From Salvator merianae (taxonomy: Eukaryota > Chordata > Lepidosauria > Squamata > Teiidae), in contig QVOM02000074.1 of NCBI GenBank assembly GCA_003586115.2, forward strand, positions 3,006,138-3,070,137: DNA of 64,000 bases, read 5' to 3'. Each line of letters begins with the position of its first letter. The first letter of the stretch is position 1. The notes beneath the pieces are model-generated. The model searched no databases and had not been told where the DNA came from. It saw only the letters and a program-made list of their open reading frames with translations. Shown one piece after another: positions 46,140 through 58,765 of the stretch. Both the position numbers and the translations under genes were made by a program.

Positions 46140-46600
46140 GGGTAACAGCTTATGCAGAGAAAGGCAATGTCCACAGTAGGTCAGTAGGCCAACCCACAGG
46201 ACCACCTGGAATGTGACATCCACATAGGACAAGGCATTGGAGAAGACTATGGCACAAAAATGGCACCATAGCCCACTTCAAGTGTGGACTACTTGTGAGT
46301 GGTTCATGAAGCATTCTAGCTGGTATACCTAAACTAATGGCCTGTGTGTAGACAGCACAAGGGCCGCAGTTCAGCACTCTAGGTCCAGCACCATTTCACT
46401 GGGTACCTGGAAGCAGCGCTCGAAGTGTGTCACTTCTGACCAGCAGGTTAAAACAGTCCTGTCCAGCAACAAGAAGTTCTCAGCCTTTGAAGCTGGGCTG
46501 GGCTGGGTCTTCCACAATGTAGACGGCCCTTAGAATGGACCAGCAGCAACGTGGCCCATTGTGGACCTGATTGCCTAAATCAGGCCAGAGCAGTGTGGGA
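46140..46600 (+). repeat. Unclassified interspersed repeat, copy 4, possibly rearranged
   Basis: CAACAAGAAGTTCTCAGCC and TTTGAAGCTGGGCTGGG (46460-46490) match the 29560-29610 block, while 46190-46260 matches the minus strand of the 34150 block. The two parts are therefore in different relative orientation from copy 3, or the family itself is partly palindromic. Confidence 0.5.
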
Positions 46601-49475
46601 TAGACCACACCATATGAAAAGAGACATAGATGTAAAATAATTGGATAGCAAGACATTTCATGCAACACTAGGTAGCTTTACAGAAGGGCTGTGTGAAATG
46701 CTGTTTTGAATTACATGAAGCAACCATGTATTCTCAAAAGAGAAACTGGAATTTAGGTACACTACTGTACCTTTAGCAAGTCTTGAAGTCTTTTCCTTGC
46801 CACATCTGAGTTGTCCTGTGACTTCTTGACCCTGCAGAGGCTGTGGGGCAAAGCCAAGCTCCATGACATCCCATGATGATGTCATTGCATAGCAACATGC
46901 ATATGGGAATCTGTTGAAGGTTCAACAGGCCCATGCTGGCCCTGGAAAGAATGAGGAAAACTTACATCAGTCTCTGAAGAGCCAGTAGAAGCCAGTACAA
47001 TGCTGAAGCAGTTAGGTAAGTGTTCCTCCCCAACACACACCTTAGAGGCCTGGTAAAAAAGCAGTAGTGTGTTTGAATACCAGCCTCTCTCTTATAGGTG
47101 CATGCCAACTCCAAATAATTCAAAACAGCATTTTACATGCCCCTACTTCCCTGAGCAGATCTGGAACCAATCTTTGGGGAGGAGTGTGATTGAAACTGAC
47201 TTTTTGTCTGCAAGTGATAATGTCCCCTTTTAACAAATTAAATACTGAAGACTTTCAAAGAAGTTTGAATGTTCCAGTCTGTTGCAAACTGCTGGATCTA
47301 CAATAGCTAGCTTCTACAATAGCAATCTGCAGAAATAAAAATTTACTTAAGCCTACATAGTTAAACTATAATATTTTCAATTTTTAGCCTTCACAGGTTA
47401 AATTACCCCATGACTAAATGGTAAGAAAGCTACCCTGTTAATGTGATTTATTTCTCTGATCATACATGCACATGTGTGTGTGAATACATATGAATAATTA
47501 CATAATAATAGAACAATCCAAGTCTCCATTTCTGCCCACTGTGGAGCTAGAATTAAATATTTTGGATTATTCTCCCTGCTGGAGAGTTGCAGGGTTCTGC
47601 AGGTGGGAACAGACAAAACACATGGTGGCCTGAACCTCACCCTAGATCTCTTATTGAACTGGTGCCTGCAGATGTTGGATGTCTGTAAAATGCTGTGGAG
47701 GGGTGAGACACTTGCTCTCATTAAAACCCATTCAGACTGGGTTCCCCCACTGAGGCCTCTGTAGGTGTTTTGCAAAAAGAAGATTGGCAGGGCTATGTTT
47801 CTGGCAGACCCATCACCAGATGAGCAGGGTTTAAGTAGCTCATTTGTCCCTTTCATGAAGAGATCATTACCACCAAGGTAGGATTGTTCAGTATGTGAAC
47901 TAAACTTAACAATTTCTATAAATTCATAGAAAATGTACACCGAATGTATTTTGTATGGCAATATACTTGTTTTTTTCTATAGGTTTATACAGATCAATAT
48001 TTTTTCAAAATAATTCATCTTCTATGCACAAACAGAAAATTAGATAATTTATAGGATGAAAAGAGAGAATTATCACATTTTATCATTCATCGAAAAGTCT
48101 GGACAATTATTTGCTGACACATAAGCCATCATGGCTGTTTATGTTTACATGTCAAGCTCTTGACATGGTAAAGAACATGCTAATCCTGTATAAAAACTGG
48201 ACTTTTACTTTGGCAGTGAGAGGCCCAAACGTCTAAAGCAGCAAAGGCAATGTGGGTTAAGACATGAACTCAACTTGTCTGTGCCAAAAGGAATACAAGT
48301 GCCCCCTTTCACAGTCTTAATGAAATCATTAATTATGTCTGCTGCTCAAGTGATAGATCTCCAAACACTTCAGACTGCTTAAGCAACAGAGCAGATCTGC
48401 GTGCCTTGAAATGTCGAGAGAAGGGTCCTTTTACATATATGTGTTCTCCTAATCACAAATAATTGTAAAGTTCTGGTCCAACTATTTTTTCCCTTACCTT
48501 TTCATAAAAAAACCTTAGCTGGAGTTTTAACCAAGAAAGTTGACTGGCTTAATGCATCCTCTAATGGTGCCATGATGCAATCGAAGTTAACTTCTTGGAT
48601 CTGAAAATATACCACACATTGCATTAATAAGACTAGGCCTTCAATAGCCTGCTTTCATTTTGGTTAAAATTTACTCTGAGCTCCTTTCCAACATTTAAAG
48701 GTAGTTCTTAGCACCTTCCAGGACCATTTTTCTTGATATAAACATTAACACATGTTTACCTTCTTGAGACTTTACTAAAAAAAGATTGGCTTCTGTATGG
48801 ATAAGCCAGTATCTGTGCTTAAGGGGGGCGGGGGGGTTAGGTCAAGGAAAAAAACGTTTCCAGCTCATTTGAAGAAAAACCGCCAACTATATTTTTCAAA
48901 GATAATGAAAAATGAAGAGAAGTTAAATTTGCTGAATTCCACTAGCCTGTACTAATTTTTCTTGTTAATCTAGTGCAGGAATATGAAACGTGTAGCCTTA
49001 AATGACAGAACATTTCAAGAGTGACTAACTTGCCTCACTAAAATCAAAATATTCCTGATGACAAAAAACGAGTGGCAATTGAGGTGGACTAGATTTCTAT
49101 AAACACCAGACGGATTATGTCAAAGTATTTGGAAAATCCATAAATTCAACCCAAGATATTTCATTGCTAAGACAAAAAGCATGACACAAATGCTACGGAA
49201 CATGTGACAAGGAAGGCATTTTGGTTGTTATTTTCATATGACTATAATGATATGAGAACTGGAAATCCTTCTCTTTGTCCCATCAAGTACACCTGGACCT
49301 CTGTTCTGGTGCCACACGCACACAAACTATTAAAAGGACTACCAAATCACCCCAGCCACAGTTCAAGTAAAGCACACCTTCTGTTGTCACATTGTTTATG
49401 GTTACAGCTCTTGCAGTGGCCAATCTGAAGTAAATGAGGAGGAGTGATTGGTAAAGAGATACCAATGAGTTCAAT
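46601..49475. other. No gene recognised; possible conserved non-coding sequence
   Basis: Contains a 187-codon minus-strand frame (47961-47398) without recognised motif. The stretch 48050-48620 is repeat-free by eye, with AT-rich motifs such as TCATTAATTATG and ATAAGCCATCATGGC, and looks like unique sequence. A G run lies near 48821-48836. Confidence 0.35.
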
Positions 49476-49742
49476 TTAGAAACAGTTTGGGCCTGAACCT
49501 GGGCATTTGAGGAATTTGATACCAGACTGGACCTCACAAGTTTTAAAAGTCTCTGACTTGATACCAAATCAAACCAATAGTTTGGCCCAGTAGTTTGACT
49601 CCCCCACCCAGTTGGGTTCCTGGCCTTCTCAATTTCACCCATAACCTCTCCTTTTGTTTCTCTAATTGCATTGTAGTCTACTCCAAACATGACCAAGTCC
49701 TCTCCATCGCATCCACGGCCCCCTTACTTTTTTGTAACCCAT

Positions 49743-52672
49743 CTTATATGATGGACTCCTTTCAAGAGATGGGCTCCATCTTACAAAGACAGGAAAGAAC
49801 ATATTTGGCAGGAGACTGGCTGCACTCATCAGGAGAGCTTTAAACTAGGGCGAAAGAGGAAGGGAAGTAAAAGTCCAGAGAAAGATAAGCAGCTAATGAA
49901 TACAGATGAGGATCTTGCTACCAGAAATGAAAGGAAGGAACAAAGACAAACACTTTGGAAGAAAACTAGAGGAGTCAAGCCTGTAAGAGACATTTGTCAC
50001 AAACTAAGATATTTCTATACCAATGTGCAGAGCATGGGAAACAAACAAGGAGAACTGGAAATCCTAGCACAGGAAAATAAATATGAAATCATAGGCATAA
50101 CTTAAACTTCATGAGATGATACATATGATTGGAACACAGAGCTCAAAGGCTACAACATATTTTTTTAAAAAATGTTAATAAAAGGGGACGAGGTGTTGCA
50201 CTGTATGTAAGGAAAGCATATACTACCACAGAGATTTATCTTTCAGATAATGGAAGCCCTGTAGAAACCGTTTGGGTGAAAATACAAGGAGAAAGCAACA
50301 CAAAGGATACTGTTGGGAATCTCTCTCAGGCAAAAGTCACGGGTCCAATAAATTCTTATCCTCTCTGGCAGATAACTTCATCTTCCAAAAGATGGAGGAA
50401 AAAACAAGGGGTCTGCTGTCTTGTACCTAATTCTTACCAACAGGGAGGAAATGGTTGAGGAAGTAAGGGTGACTGGGACCCTGGGAGGCAGTGACCATGC
50501 TATCATTGAATTTTGGATAACAAAAGGAGGAAGATCTGAGAGGACTCAGACTTCAAGGTTAGATTTCAGAAGAGCAGGTTTTGATGGACTCAGAAGGAGG
50601 GTAGGAAGGATCCATTGGCTGGATGTCTTAAAGGACAGAAATGTCCAGGAAGGATAGGAAATTTTGAGAAAGGAGATTCTAGAGGCGCAATCTTTAACAA
50701 TTCCTAAAAGAAGAAAGAATGTCAAGCATGTAAAGAGACCAAGGTGGATGAACCCTGAACTTAACAACTTGCTAAAAAGAAAAAAAGAAATGTTTAAAAA
50801 ATTGAAAGAGGGGGACATATCAAAAGAAGAATATAATGCAATCTGCAGGATAGGTATCAGAAAGGCTAAAGCTAAAAACGAATTGAGGATTGCAAGAGAG
50901 GCCAAAAACAGTAAAAACGGGATTTGGGGGTATGTCAGAAGCAAAAGAAAAGTCAAAGAAGCTATAGGACCTTTACAGAGTGAGAAGGGTGATTTGGTCA
51001 AAAACGACATTCAGAAGGCAGAACTTCTGAACTCCTATTTTGCATCTGTTTTCTCTCAGAAAGGAAATGAAACACCAGTTGGCCTTCACTGTGCTGTTGA
51101 GGGAATAAGAGAATCAAGACTCTGTATGGACAAGGAGAAGGTGAGGGAACACTTAGCTAACTTAAATGAATTATGTCCTAGGGTGCTGAAGGAATTAGCC
51201 AATATAATTGCTGAACTACTCTCTGTGATATTTGAGAACTCATGGAGAACAGGAGAAGTCCCAGAAAATTGGAGAAGGGCAAATGTTGTACCTGTCTTTA
51301 AAAAAGGAAAGAAGGCTGACCCAGGTAACTGCAGGCCTGTGAGCCTGATTTCAATACCAGGCAAGATTCTTGAACAAATCATTAAACAGCATATATGTGA
51401 GCACTTGGATGGGAATGCAGTAATTAACCAGAGCCAACATGGATTTGTAACAAGCAAGTCATGCCAGACTAATCTCATTTCCTTTTATGACAAACTTACT
51501 GGATGGATCGATCAAGGAAAGGCTGTGGACATAGTATATCTTGACTTTAGCAAAGCATTTGACAAGGTGACTCATACTATACTTACTGAAAAAATGATTA
51601 AATATGGGATTGACAGGACAGCTGTTAGGTGGATTCATAACTGGCTTAGTGATCGTACTCAAAGAGTGGTCATAAATGACTTCACATCCGATTGGAAGAC
51701 TGTCTCGAGTGGGGTACCGCAAGGCTCTGTCTTGGGCCCATTGCTGTTCAACCTTTTTATAAATGATCTGGATGAAGGAGTCGAGGGGACACTGATCAAA
51801 TTTGCAGATGACTCAAAGCTAGGAGGGGTTGCTAACACTAGGGAGAAGGAGAGGATTCAAAAGGATTTGGACAAGTTTGAAGAGTGGGCTGAAACTAACA
51901 GAATGACATTTAACAGGGAGAAATGCAAAGTTTTACATCTGGGTAAGAAAAATGATAATATCCAATACAGAACGGGAGGAATCTTGCTGAACAGCAGCAC
52001 ATGTGAAAAGGATCTGGGTGTGCTAGTAGATCATAGATTAAACATGAGTCAACAGTGTGATACAGCTGCAAAAAAGGCAAACACCATCCTGGGGTGTATC
52101 AAGAGGAGCATAGAGTCTAGATCACGAGAAGTAACTATCCCTCTTTACTCTTCCTTGGTCAGACCCCATCTGGAGTATTGTGTCCAGTTCTGGGCGCCCC
52201 AGTTTAAAAGGGACATTGACAAACTGGAACAAGTTCAGAGAAGGGCGACCAAAATGGTGAGCGGTCTGCAAACCATGTCCTACGAGGAACGGTTAAAGGA
52301 CCTAGGAATGTTTAGCCTGCAGAAGAGAAGACTGAGAGGAGATATGATAGCTGTTTTCAAGTATCTGAAGGGCTGTCACAGTGCAGAAGGATTGGCCCTA
52401 TTCTCAGTTGCACAAGAAGGAAGGACTAGAAACAATGGGATGAAACTTCAAGGGAGTAGATACAGGCTATATATTAGGAAAAACTTTCTGACCGTCAGGG
52501 CAATCAGTCACTGGAACAGGTTACCACAGGAGGTGGTGGGCTCTCCTTCGCTGGAGGTCTTCAAGGAGAGGCTGGACGGATATCTGTCTGGGATGTTTAG
52601 TGAATCCTGCATTGAGCAGGGGGTTGGATCCGATGATCCTGGAGGTCCCTTCCAACTCTATGATTCTATGAT
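49743..52672 (+). mobile_element. CR1-clade LINE, copy 2
   Basis: About 2.93 kb, collinear with copy 1 from CTTATATGATGGACTCC-like sequence to the ATTCTATG-type terminal octamers (ending about 52672). Similarity to copy 1 starts abruptly at about 49743, where this copy is truncated relative to copy 1. The endonuclease is damaged but the RT frame is open. No obvious target duplication, as is usual for CR1. Inactive in retrotransposition because EN is broken. Confidence 0.93.
49896..50657 (+). pseudogene. CR1 endonuclease region, broken (copy 2)
   Basis: Frames 49896-50105 (MNTDEDLATRNERKEQ, then YTNVQSMGNK), 50129-50458 and 50421-50657 (GTLGGSDHAIIEFW) cover the nuclease. Damage: TAA at 50103-50105 where copy 1 reads Glu, the shared T7A6 frame break near 50155-50168, and loss of about 130 bp present in copy 1 as 651-780, which includes the GVYYRPPG and central catalytic region. 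A TAG follows at 50655. No working nuclease possible. Confidence 0.9.
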
Positions 52673-52715
52673 CTTCGAGGTGACCCAAGCTGGACCACTC
52701 CTGGTAACTAGCTGA
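50664..52715 (+). pseudogene. CR1 reverse transcriptase frame, 683 codons, open but lacking a conserved RT segment
   Basis: The longest open frame in the window. Residues 1-130: linker after the nuclease. RT motifs: VYLDFSKAFDKV at 291-302 (first catalytic Asp 294), SSGVPQGSVLGPLLFNLFIN at 348-367, and FADD at 380-383 with the two metal-binding Asp. C-terminal region [14 protein letters not shown] and YLSGMF follow. Between residues 169 and 170, 24 bp (eight codons) present in copy 1 are missing, taking out KSPGPDELH. The first ATG is internal, so the frame has no natural start. The frame runs through the short 3' repeat into flanking DNA for about 14 residues before stopping. Confidence 0.9.
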
Positions 52716-54269
52716 TTGGCCTGCTTTCTTGACTTACCAGGCCTTCCAGAATGGAGGACCATGGGACTCCCATCTGACCAAACATGTGAACATGGGCAAA
52801 CTTGGCCAATTGTGTTCAAGCCTTCTTTAGTCTGTCAACGTGACTCTCCATTTCTCAAGGCCTAGTGGGCCAGAAAAGCAGTGGGCCAGCCAAGACCACC
52901 TGGAAGATGGGGCGGATGTTATAAAACCAGGGCCAGTTTGTAGATCTGGCCATGGTTTGATGTTGGATTAGAACTGGTTCATCTGTGGTTCACTTTACTT
53001 TGTTTTGACTCGAACAAAGCCATACAAAAAAAAAGGTTCATGCACATTCTTGAATGAAAAACAAGTACATGCAAAATACAGATGCACATCATGAACTATT
53101 AAAATAAAGGGAAAGGAAGTTGAAAAAAAGTCAAAATGACATTTAATAGGTTCTACAATGTTTAGGCAAAAGATGAGTGCTGAAAGTCTCTGCATGTAAG
53201 CATCCTACATTCTCATAGGCTCCCTTCCTGCTCACTGCATACATCCATACACGCACAAGTGTGCATCCATTTATTGAGAGAATCAGGGCAACGTACAGTA
53301 ATTGCATTCCCCACTAAAAAAAGTAAAATAAAACATAAACCATGTAAACACTGAAACTAGAAACAGTTGCAGAATGAAAAAAGAAAGGATAGTATGAGAT
53401 TGAGTCTTAAGTATGAAATCGTATTGCTCATTTTGCATTTCTTTTTCTACACTTGGAAGTAATGAGACAGAAGGGAGGGAGAGCGGAGGAGAACAAACTG
53501 CGGAATACACAGCTGCATCTCCACAAGGCTTTCAAATCAGTTTGGAGGCACACTGAAGTCTGCCTGTCTCCATAGCATCCTATCCCAAAGGAGTGTGAGG
53601 GCACATGGGGGGACTTCAGTCCCCTCCAAGGTGTAAAACCTTCAGTGTGCAAAAAGCAGCTCCAAAGCTGCTTCTTGTGCGCTGCACATGGACACACGCC
53701 AATGCCAGCCTTCTTCACCTGCGCACAGAGGGCAAGGAGGTGCTATGAGCACAGACACAAGGACTTCTAATTGGCAGCCACAGTAGTGGAGGCATTGAGA
53801 CCAGTGCTATGGAGGCATGGTCCAGATCAATAAACTGTTAAGGCCACTAGCCTGGACCTTGGAGCAAACATTTGCTAGACCATGAATTCAAGAGTATGTG
53901 CTGGTTTATTGATAAGAAATCATGCTGTATAATTGCAATTAGAAGGTTATATAACAAAGAGGGCCCTTCCTCCCCCCCCAGACTCTGCTGACAAGCAACC
54001 TCTAAACATCCCTCAGCTCTTCTCTTTCCCAGGCTCCAGTCTGAAAGCACCATCTCCATCTCAACAAGCTAACTGCCTTCCTTTATCACTTCGTGCCATG
54101 AGAAACCGGGGTCAGTAAGACAAACAAGGAGGGATGAGAATATAGCCATGATGGATGTGGATGACAAAGCTGAGACCATCTTAACATAGATGATTTGCAA
54201 AATATATAATATATAATTATAATGGAATTCTTTAATACATATAAACATTGCAAATTTAAACACAGAGTA
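52673..54269. other. No gene recognised
   Basis: 52673-53052 may belong to the split MITE noted above. The rest shows no motif. An A run lies near 53026-53034. Confidence 0.4.
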
Positions 54270-54480
54270 ATTCAAGTTATATCTATATAAATGCTATATC
54301 TATATCTATATAAACGCTATACCTAATGCTATATCTATATAGCATTAGATGCTATATCTACCTAGAAACAGTTTGGGCCTGAACCTGAACCATCTAGCTA
54401 TATATAGCTAGATGCTATATTTAATGCTATATCTATATAAATGCTATATAGATATATAAAGTTATATCTATATAAATGCT
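54270..54480. repeat. AT-rich cryptically repetitive block with ATGCTATATCTATATA words
   Basis: Repeats of GCTATATCTATATA and AATGCTATA in both orientations, including the self-complementary CTAGCTATATATAGCTAG (54396-54413). A non-AT island, 54363-54387, interrupts it and exactly repeats 49477-49501. Confidence 0.85.
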
Positions 54481-54689
54481 AAGCAAATTTGTATCAACTA
54501 CAACAATATACTGCAGTATAAGCCCTTTCTGTGCTTACATGTAATCCTAGTCAGGAGCCTCTGTAGTCAGTTTCTGAGCCTCAGTGAGAACTCGTCACCT
54601 GCTGGAACACTTAAAACCTGGTCTTGAACCCCAGGGCAGGGTTTGGTCTCAACCAATGCCATCGTGCAGACAATCTTTTCAAGACTATG

Positions 54690-55125
54690 GGTCTATTCAT
54701 ACTCTTCACCTTAGAATGGGATAATTATTCCATTCTAAGGTGCAGTAGACCCCAACTTGTGGACACCATCTACACTACGGGGCCTAGAAACCTACCTGAA
54801 GCTGGCTAATGGCATTCACAGTGCAAACGCTGGTAGCCATGGCCAATGCTCGCCATGGCAGTGACCAGCAAGCCTCAGGCCACTGCGATGGTGGCTGGCA
54901 GCAGTGCCATACACTGCATGGGGCCTCCCGATAGCCATGGCAGAGGCCAGACACTTGCTAGCCTTTGCCACGGTGATGATCGGGTCCATGTCCGATCGGG
55001 CACCAGAATGCCTGATTGGGCATTGCACAGTCCCATATGGTATCACAGGCCCAATCGGGGCATCGCAGGCCTGATCAGGGCATTGCGTGGGCCAAATCGG
55101 GCCTGATTGCTCCATTGTGCACAAG
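54690..55125. mobile_element. Small foldback DNA transposon with terminal palindrome, copy 2
   Basis: Left end GGGTCTATTCATACTCTTCA is followed by a near-perfect 36-bp palindrome (54707-54742, one mismatched pair), matching the right end of the element at 14638 in reverse. The interior holds GCCATGGC words and repeated GGGC..TGATC phrases like those at 28300-28560. Right end not defined. Confidence 0.65.
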
Positions 55126-58100
55126 ATGTAACTTACATTTAACAATTACTGTCCGCTGACCTAGATTCACTCACTTGCTGCTTGCAAAATTCTGTTCTTG
55201 CCCTTGCACCAAGTAAACCCTCTTGATTCTAGCAATCTCACCAGTTCCTTCAGGCTGAATACATTTCTATCTTGTAAAAGTATACGCACCTTTCAGGCTA
55301 AAGAAATGTGCAGTCTTTGCTTTCTCCCTCCATCATTCTATATAAATGTGATTTGGATACTAGTAAGGGTACATGCAAACAGAGGAAGTGGGAAGAGGGC
55401 ATTTTCATTACATGCCGTCACTCACATCATGCCCTGGATCTGTGCTTCACCAAGTACGTCATTCTGAGGATGGATTTGTCTGCCTTGTTGGCATGGCTAA
55501 GAATCAGGAAGAAATCACTGGCAACATTGCTATTATAACCAATGTGAATATCTTTCTTTAAAAAAATCAATAAAATAAGGGGTTGATTTGAATATCTGGC
55601 TTCAGAAAAACAACCCAATAATCAGGGGTTTGGGTTGAATACTTGATTTCTGAGGAAAAAGAGGGGGGGAAGTAAAAAACTCACATTTAGGAAAGAGAGT
55701 GATGCTAGGGGATGGGACTTGCCATCAGCCAGCAAGGGAAGAAAATTGATCATGTTGGAGAGAAAAAAGTAGGGGGAAAGGAGAATCAGAAACAACGTGA
55801 TCTGTGAATTTGAAGAAACTAGGCAATATTTTGAGGAATTGGTTTGTATGGTTTCTGGAGAAAAAGTTCAGAGTTATTATTTAAAACAGTTAATTAAGAA
55901 TGTGATGCTTGTACTTCTAGGAGCAGAACTGATGGCAAGACCAACTAATCAGACAGTTTGTGTGGTAGAAAAGATAGCAAAATAAATATAAATAAACTAA
56001 TAGTGGCAAGAATAGGACAGCTGTGGGGTATGCCTTCTGATTTGTTTGCGGAAACGGTTTTAAAGTATGCCTTTGGAAAAGGGTAACTTAGTACAAGATG
56101 CCTTGTTAGAGCTCCATTAGTTATGGGATAAGAGAAGAATAGGAGTATTTCTAAAGTATTAAAATTTTGCAAGCCAAGGCTCACTCTAAAACTAAGGCTT
56201 ATGTTTAGCAATGGCAAACCAGCACACTACTTACCATTAAATACAGTGATGTGGCTTCTTGTTCTGTTTTCTTTCACAGATACTAATCTAAGTAATATTG
56301 TAGTGCAGTAATACTATATAACTGATCCCACCAGATGAAACAAGACTTCAACATAAATTCTCTTTCCTTGACTTGAAACGTAAGAAGTTGGAAAAGATTT
56401 TTTTCCTTCAACTAGTTAACTATTTATATTCTGCTTTTGCTTTAAAAAAAATCAAAGTTAAACATTACAAAATGAATCTAGAATAAGAGTGAAAGCAAAA
56501 TGAAATTGGAACTTCTGATCATAGGTATCTGCAGATATTTTTAAGGAGGGAGAGGCAAGTTCTCCATTTTCAGCAGAAAATAGATCTAATGTTTAGAGTG
56601 GATCTGGGGACAGAATAGTTACTGAGGCATATGAGGATCTTCTGACAATTAGGCTGTGGTCTGACATCGTAAATTTAATCCCTATCGGAAGAGTACAAGG
56701 ACTGAATTCATCTTCTGATCATTCTCACAGTTACATTTTAACACGGACTTAATTCGTACTTGCTCATTCTCTGAGGCCGCGTTCCGACACGGCATTTAAT
56801 CAGTTTACAGGCCATTTTCAGTTCCCGCTGGCCTGACATGATCTTGTCATTCCGTAGTTTTTCTGGACTAAATTGGCGAAATCCGGACTACTTTGTATTC
56901 GGATTTAATGAGTTCTCAAGCCGTTCCAGATCGCTAGCGCGCTTTACTTTGCAATGTGGGAATGGGGAAGGAGACTATTTGGGAGGGACTGTACATTTGG
57001 GGGCCGTGCAGAGGGAGGGATCCCCATTTTGTGCCGTCCAATGACAGACTTTGTGGGTGGGCAGGAAGCGCAGTAGTTTCTTCTGCCTCCATTATCCCCA
57101 CTTCCATCGCTGCCAGAAGAAAAGAAACCGTCCTCCTTTTTACTTCGCTAAGCTGTGGTCCTTTCTCTTTCTTTATCCCCCATTCGACACTGTCAGGATG
57201 AAATTAAAGGTTTCCTCCACTTCCATCTGCTGATTAAACCAAAAAAGAAACTGCGCCTGTTTGGGGTTGCAGTCCTCTTGCCCCAACAAAGAACCTACTC
57301 AAGATCAGTTCTGCCGTCAGCAGCACACAGCTACACAGTGGGGACACATGCCACTGCAGATGTCTCGGGGTAGATGAGGCAGAGTCCATTTGCTGGCCAT
57401 GAACTGTACTATCACGATAACAGAGCCCCCCCACGTTCCCTCCCCAAGTGTCCCCTTCTTCACAGACCTGCTTTTGCGCTACTTTTAAATTGCGCAATTG
57501 AACAAAAGTGCACCTGCAAGGGAGCAGAAATCGCCATCAGCCCTTTAAAAAGCTTAATTGTGCGGTACATATAGTTTTAAAGTTCTGCTTGTGTAGATAG
57601 AGGCTGTAGGGGGGAGAAGGAGCAAATGGTGAATGACTAGTAATGCTGCCAAGTGAATCCATGTTCTGAGGCAGCAGCGGGGATATACAGAGAGCGGAGC
57701 TTGACTTTCCCGCCCCTGTGACATCAAGATTTGAACGTTGGGCCTTAGTATTTCAAACTTCCCTCTGATGGTTCACAATTAATAGACCTCTACCTATTTA
57801 CTGATAGGCCTGGCAAACAAAACTCAGCTATGGCAGCATCTCCACTTATCAGGCAAGGCATCCATTAAAATGTCTTTTACCACCGTGTTCTACCTGTAGG
57901 CATAGAAAGTGCCTCTTGGTGATTGTGCTGCTCCAACACCATGTGCAATCAGGCTGATGCACCATTTTGAGAGGGTGCAGTTTTGCTGCCCTCAATGGAG
58001 ATGCCCTCAATGGAGATGCCTCAGATCACCACTCCAAAGAATGCTTCTTTGCTTAGAAGAGGAGATATGGCCTATATATCACTAAAACTTTGTTCTTTCT

Positions 58101-58384
58101 TCAGCAAGCGTTGCATCATCACCTAATTAACTGCATTAGTTCTCTTTTTAAAATGACAGTAATGACATAATAACACTGGATAACTTTATGTTCTTCTTCC
58201 CCTCCAGCACACATGCATAACAATGCTAGAGTAATTTCAGAGTTGGAATAATCTGCTCTCTCAGCCAAATTCTTCTCTTGTCCAATATGAATTTAATAAT
58301 AATGAACTTCCTCTATTTTGGCAGAGTAATTATTAAAATGTGTAGAAATACAGAGAAAATACTATTTGTTGTAGCTGTCATGGA
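55126..58384. other. No gene recognised; GC-rich block and a repeated terminal-like motif
   Basis: 56649-56681 (GGCTGTGGTCTGACATCGTA) and 56776-56810 (GGCCGCGTTCCGACACGGCA) are similar direct repeats, both followed by TTTAATC, and look like ends of a DNA transposon, but I found no matching inverted end. 56870-57560 is GC- and CpG-richer than its surroundings. No coding motif. Confidence 0.4.
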
Positions 58385-58765
58385 ATAAAGCTTGGGTGCC
58401 TTTCCCGCAAGGTCCAGAATTAGGGCCCCTGCTTTTTCATTTATTCATAAATGATCTAGACACAGGGATAAGTAGTGAGTTAGCAAAGTTTGCTTATGAC
58501 ACCAAATTGTTCAGAGCAGTAAAAACTGAAATTGATTGTAAAGAGCTCTGGAGGGATCTCTTGACTTTGGGTGAATGGGCAACAAAGTGGCAAATGCACC
58601 TCAATTTTAGCAAGTGCAAAGGGCCCACACTCCCATTTACAGAATGGATTTTACTACTCTGTAAAAGGACGGAGGACTCCCAGAAGTGGATTCTGCCCTC
58701 AAAAACAGACTGGGTGTCAGGAGCATGCAGAGGCATGTGGTCACTGTATTCCTGACATGCAGTCA
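58385..58765 (+). pseudogene. LINE reverse transcriptase fragment (CR1/Jockey-like)
   Basis: The frame 58396-58755 reads GPELGPLLFHLFINDLDTGI, then SSELAKFAYDTKLF, a decayed FADD box in which the first Asp is Tyr (FAYD), and GEWATKWQMHLNFSKCK, the standard next motif. It is diverged from the two CR1 copies here (which have EWAETNRMTFNREKCK), so it comes from another LINE family. Only the RT core is left; frame is lost after about residue 80. Confidence 0.85.

Larger units (their letters stand above)
49476..53052. mobile_element. Possible third member of the GAACC-rich MITE group, split by CR1 copy 2
   Basis: Left side has TTAGAAACAGTTTGGGCC; the right side ends AAGGTTCATGCACATTCTTG (53034-53052), like the CTAGGGATGTGCATGAACC end in reverse. 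GGTTTGATG and GAACTGGTTC words fill the right flank. Flanking bases do not give a clear duplication, so this is a tentative reading. Confidence 0.35.

Noticed and set aside
47398..47961. 187-codon minus-strand frame
   Set aside because: No recognised motif, signal or splice context. A stop-free run of this size is expected about once by chance in 64 kb of six-frame translation.
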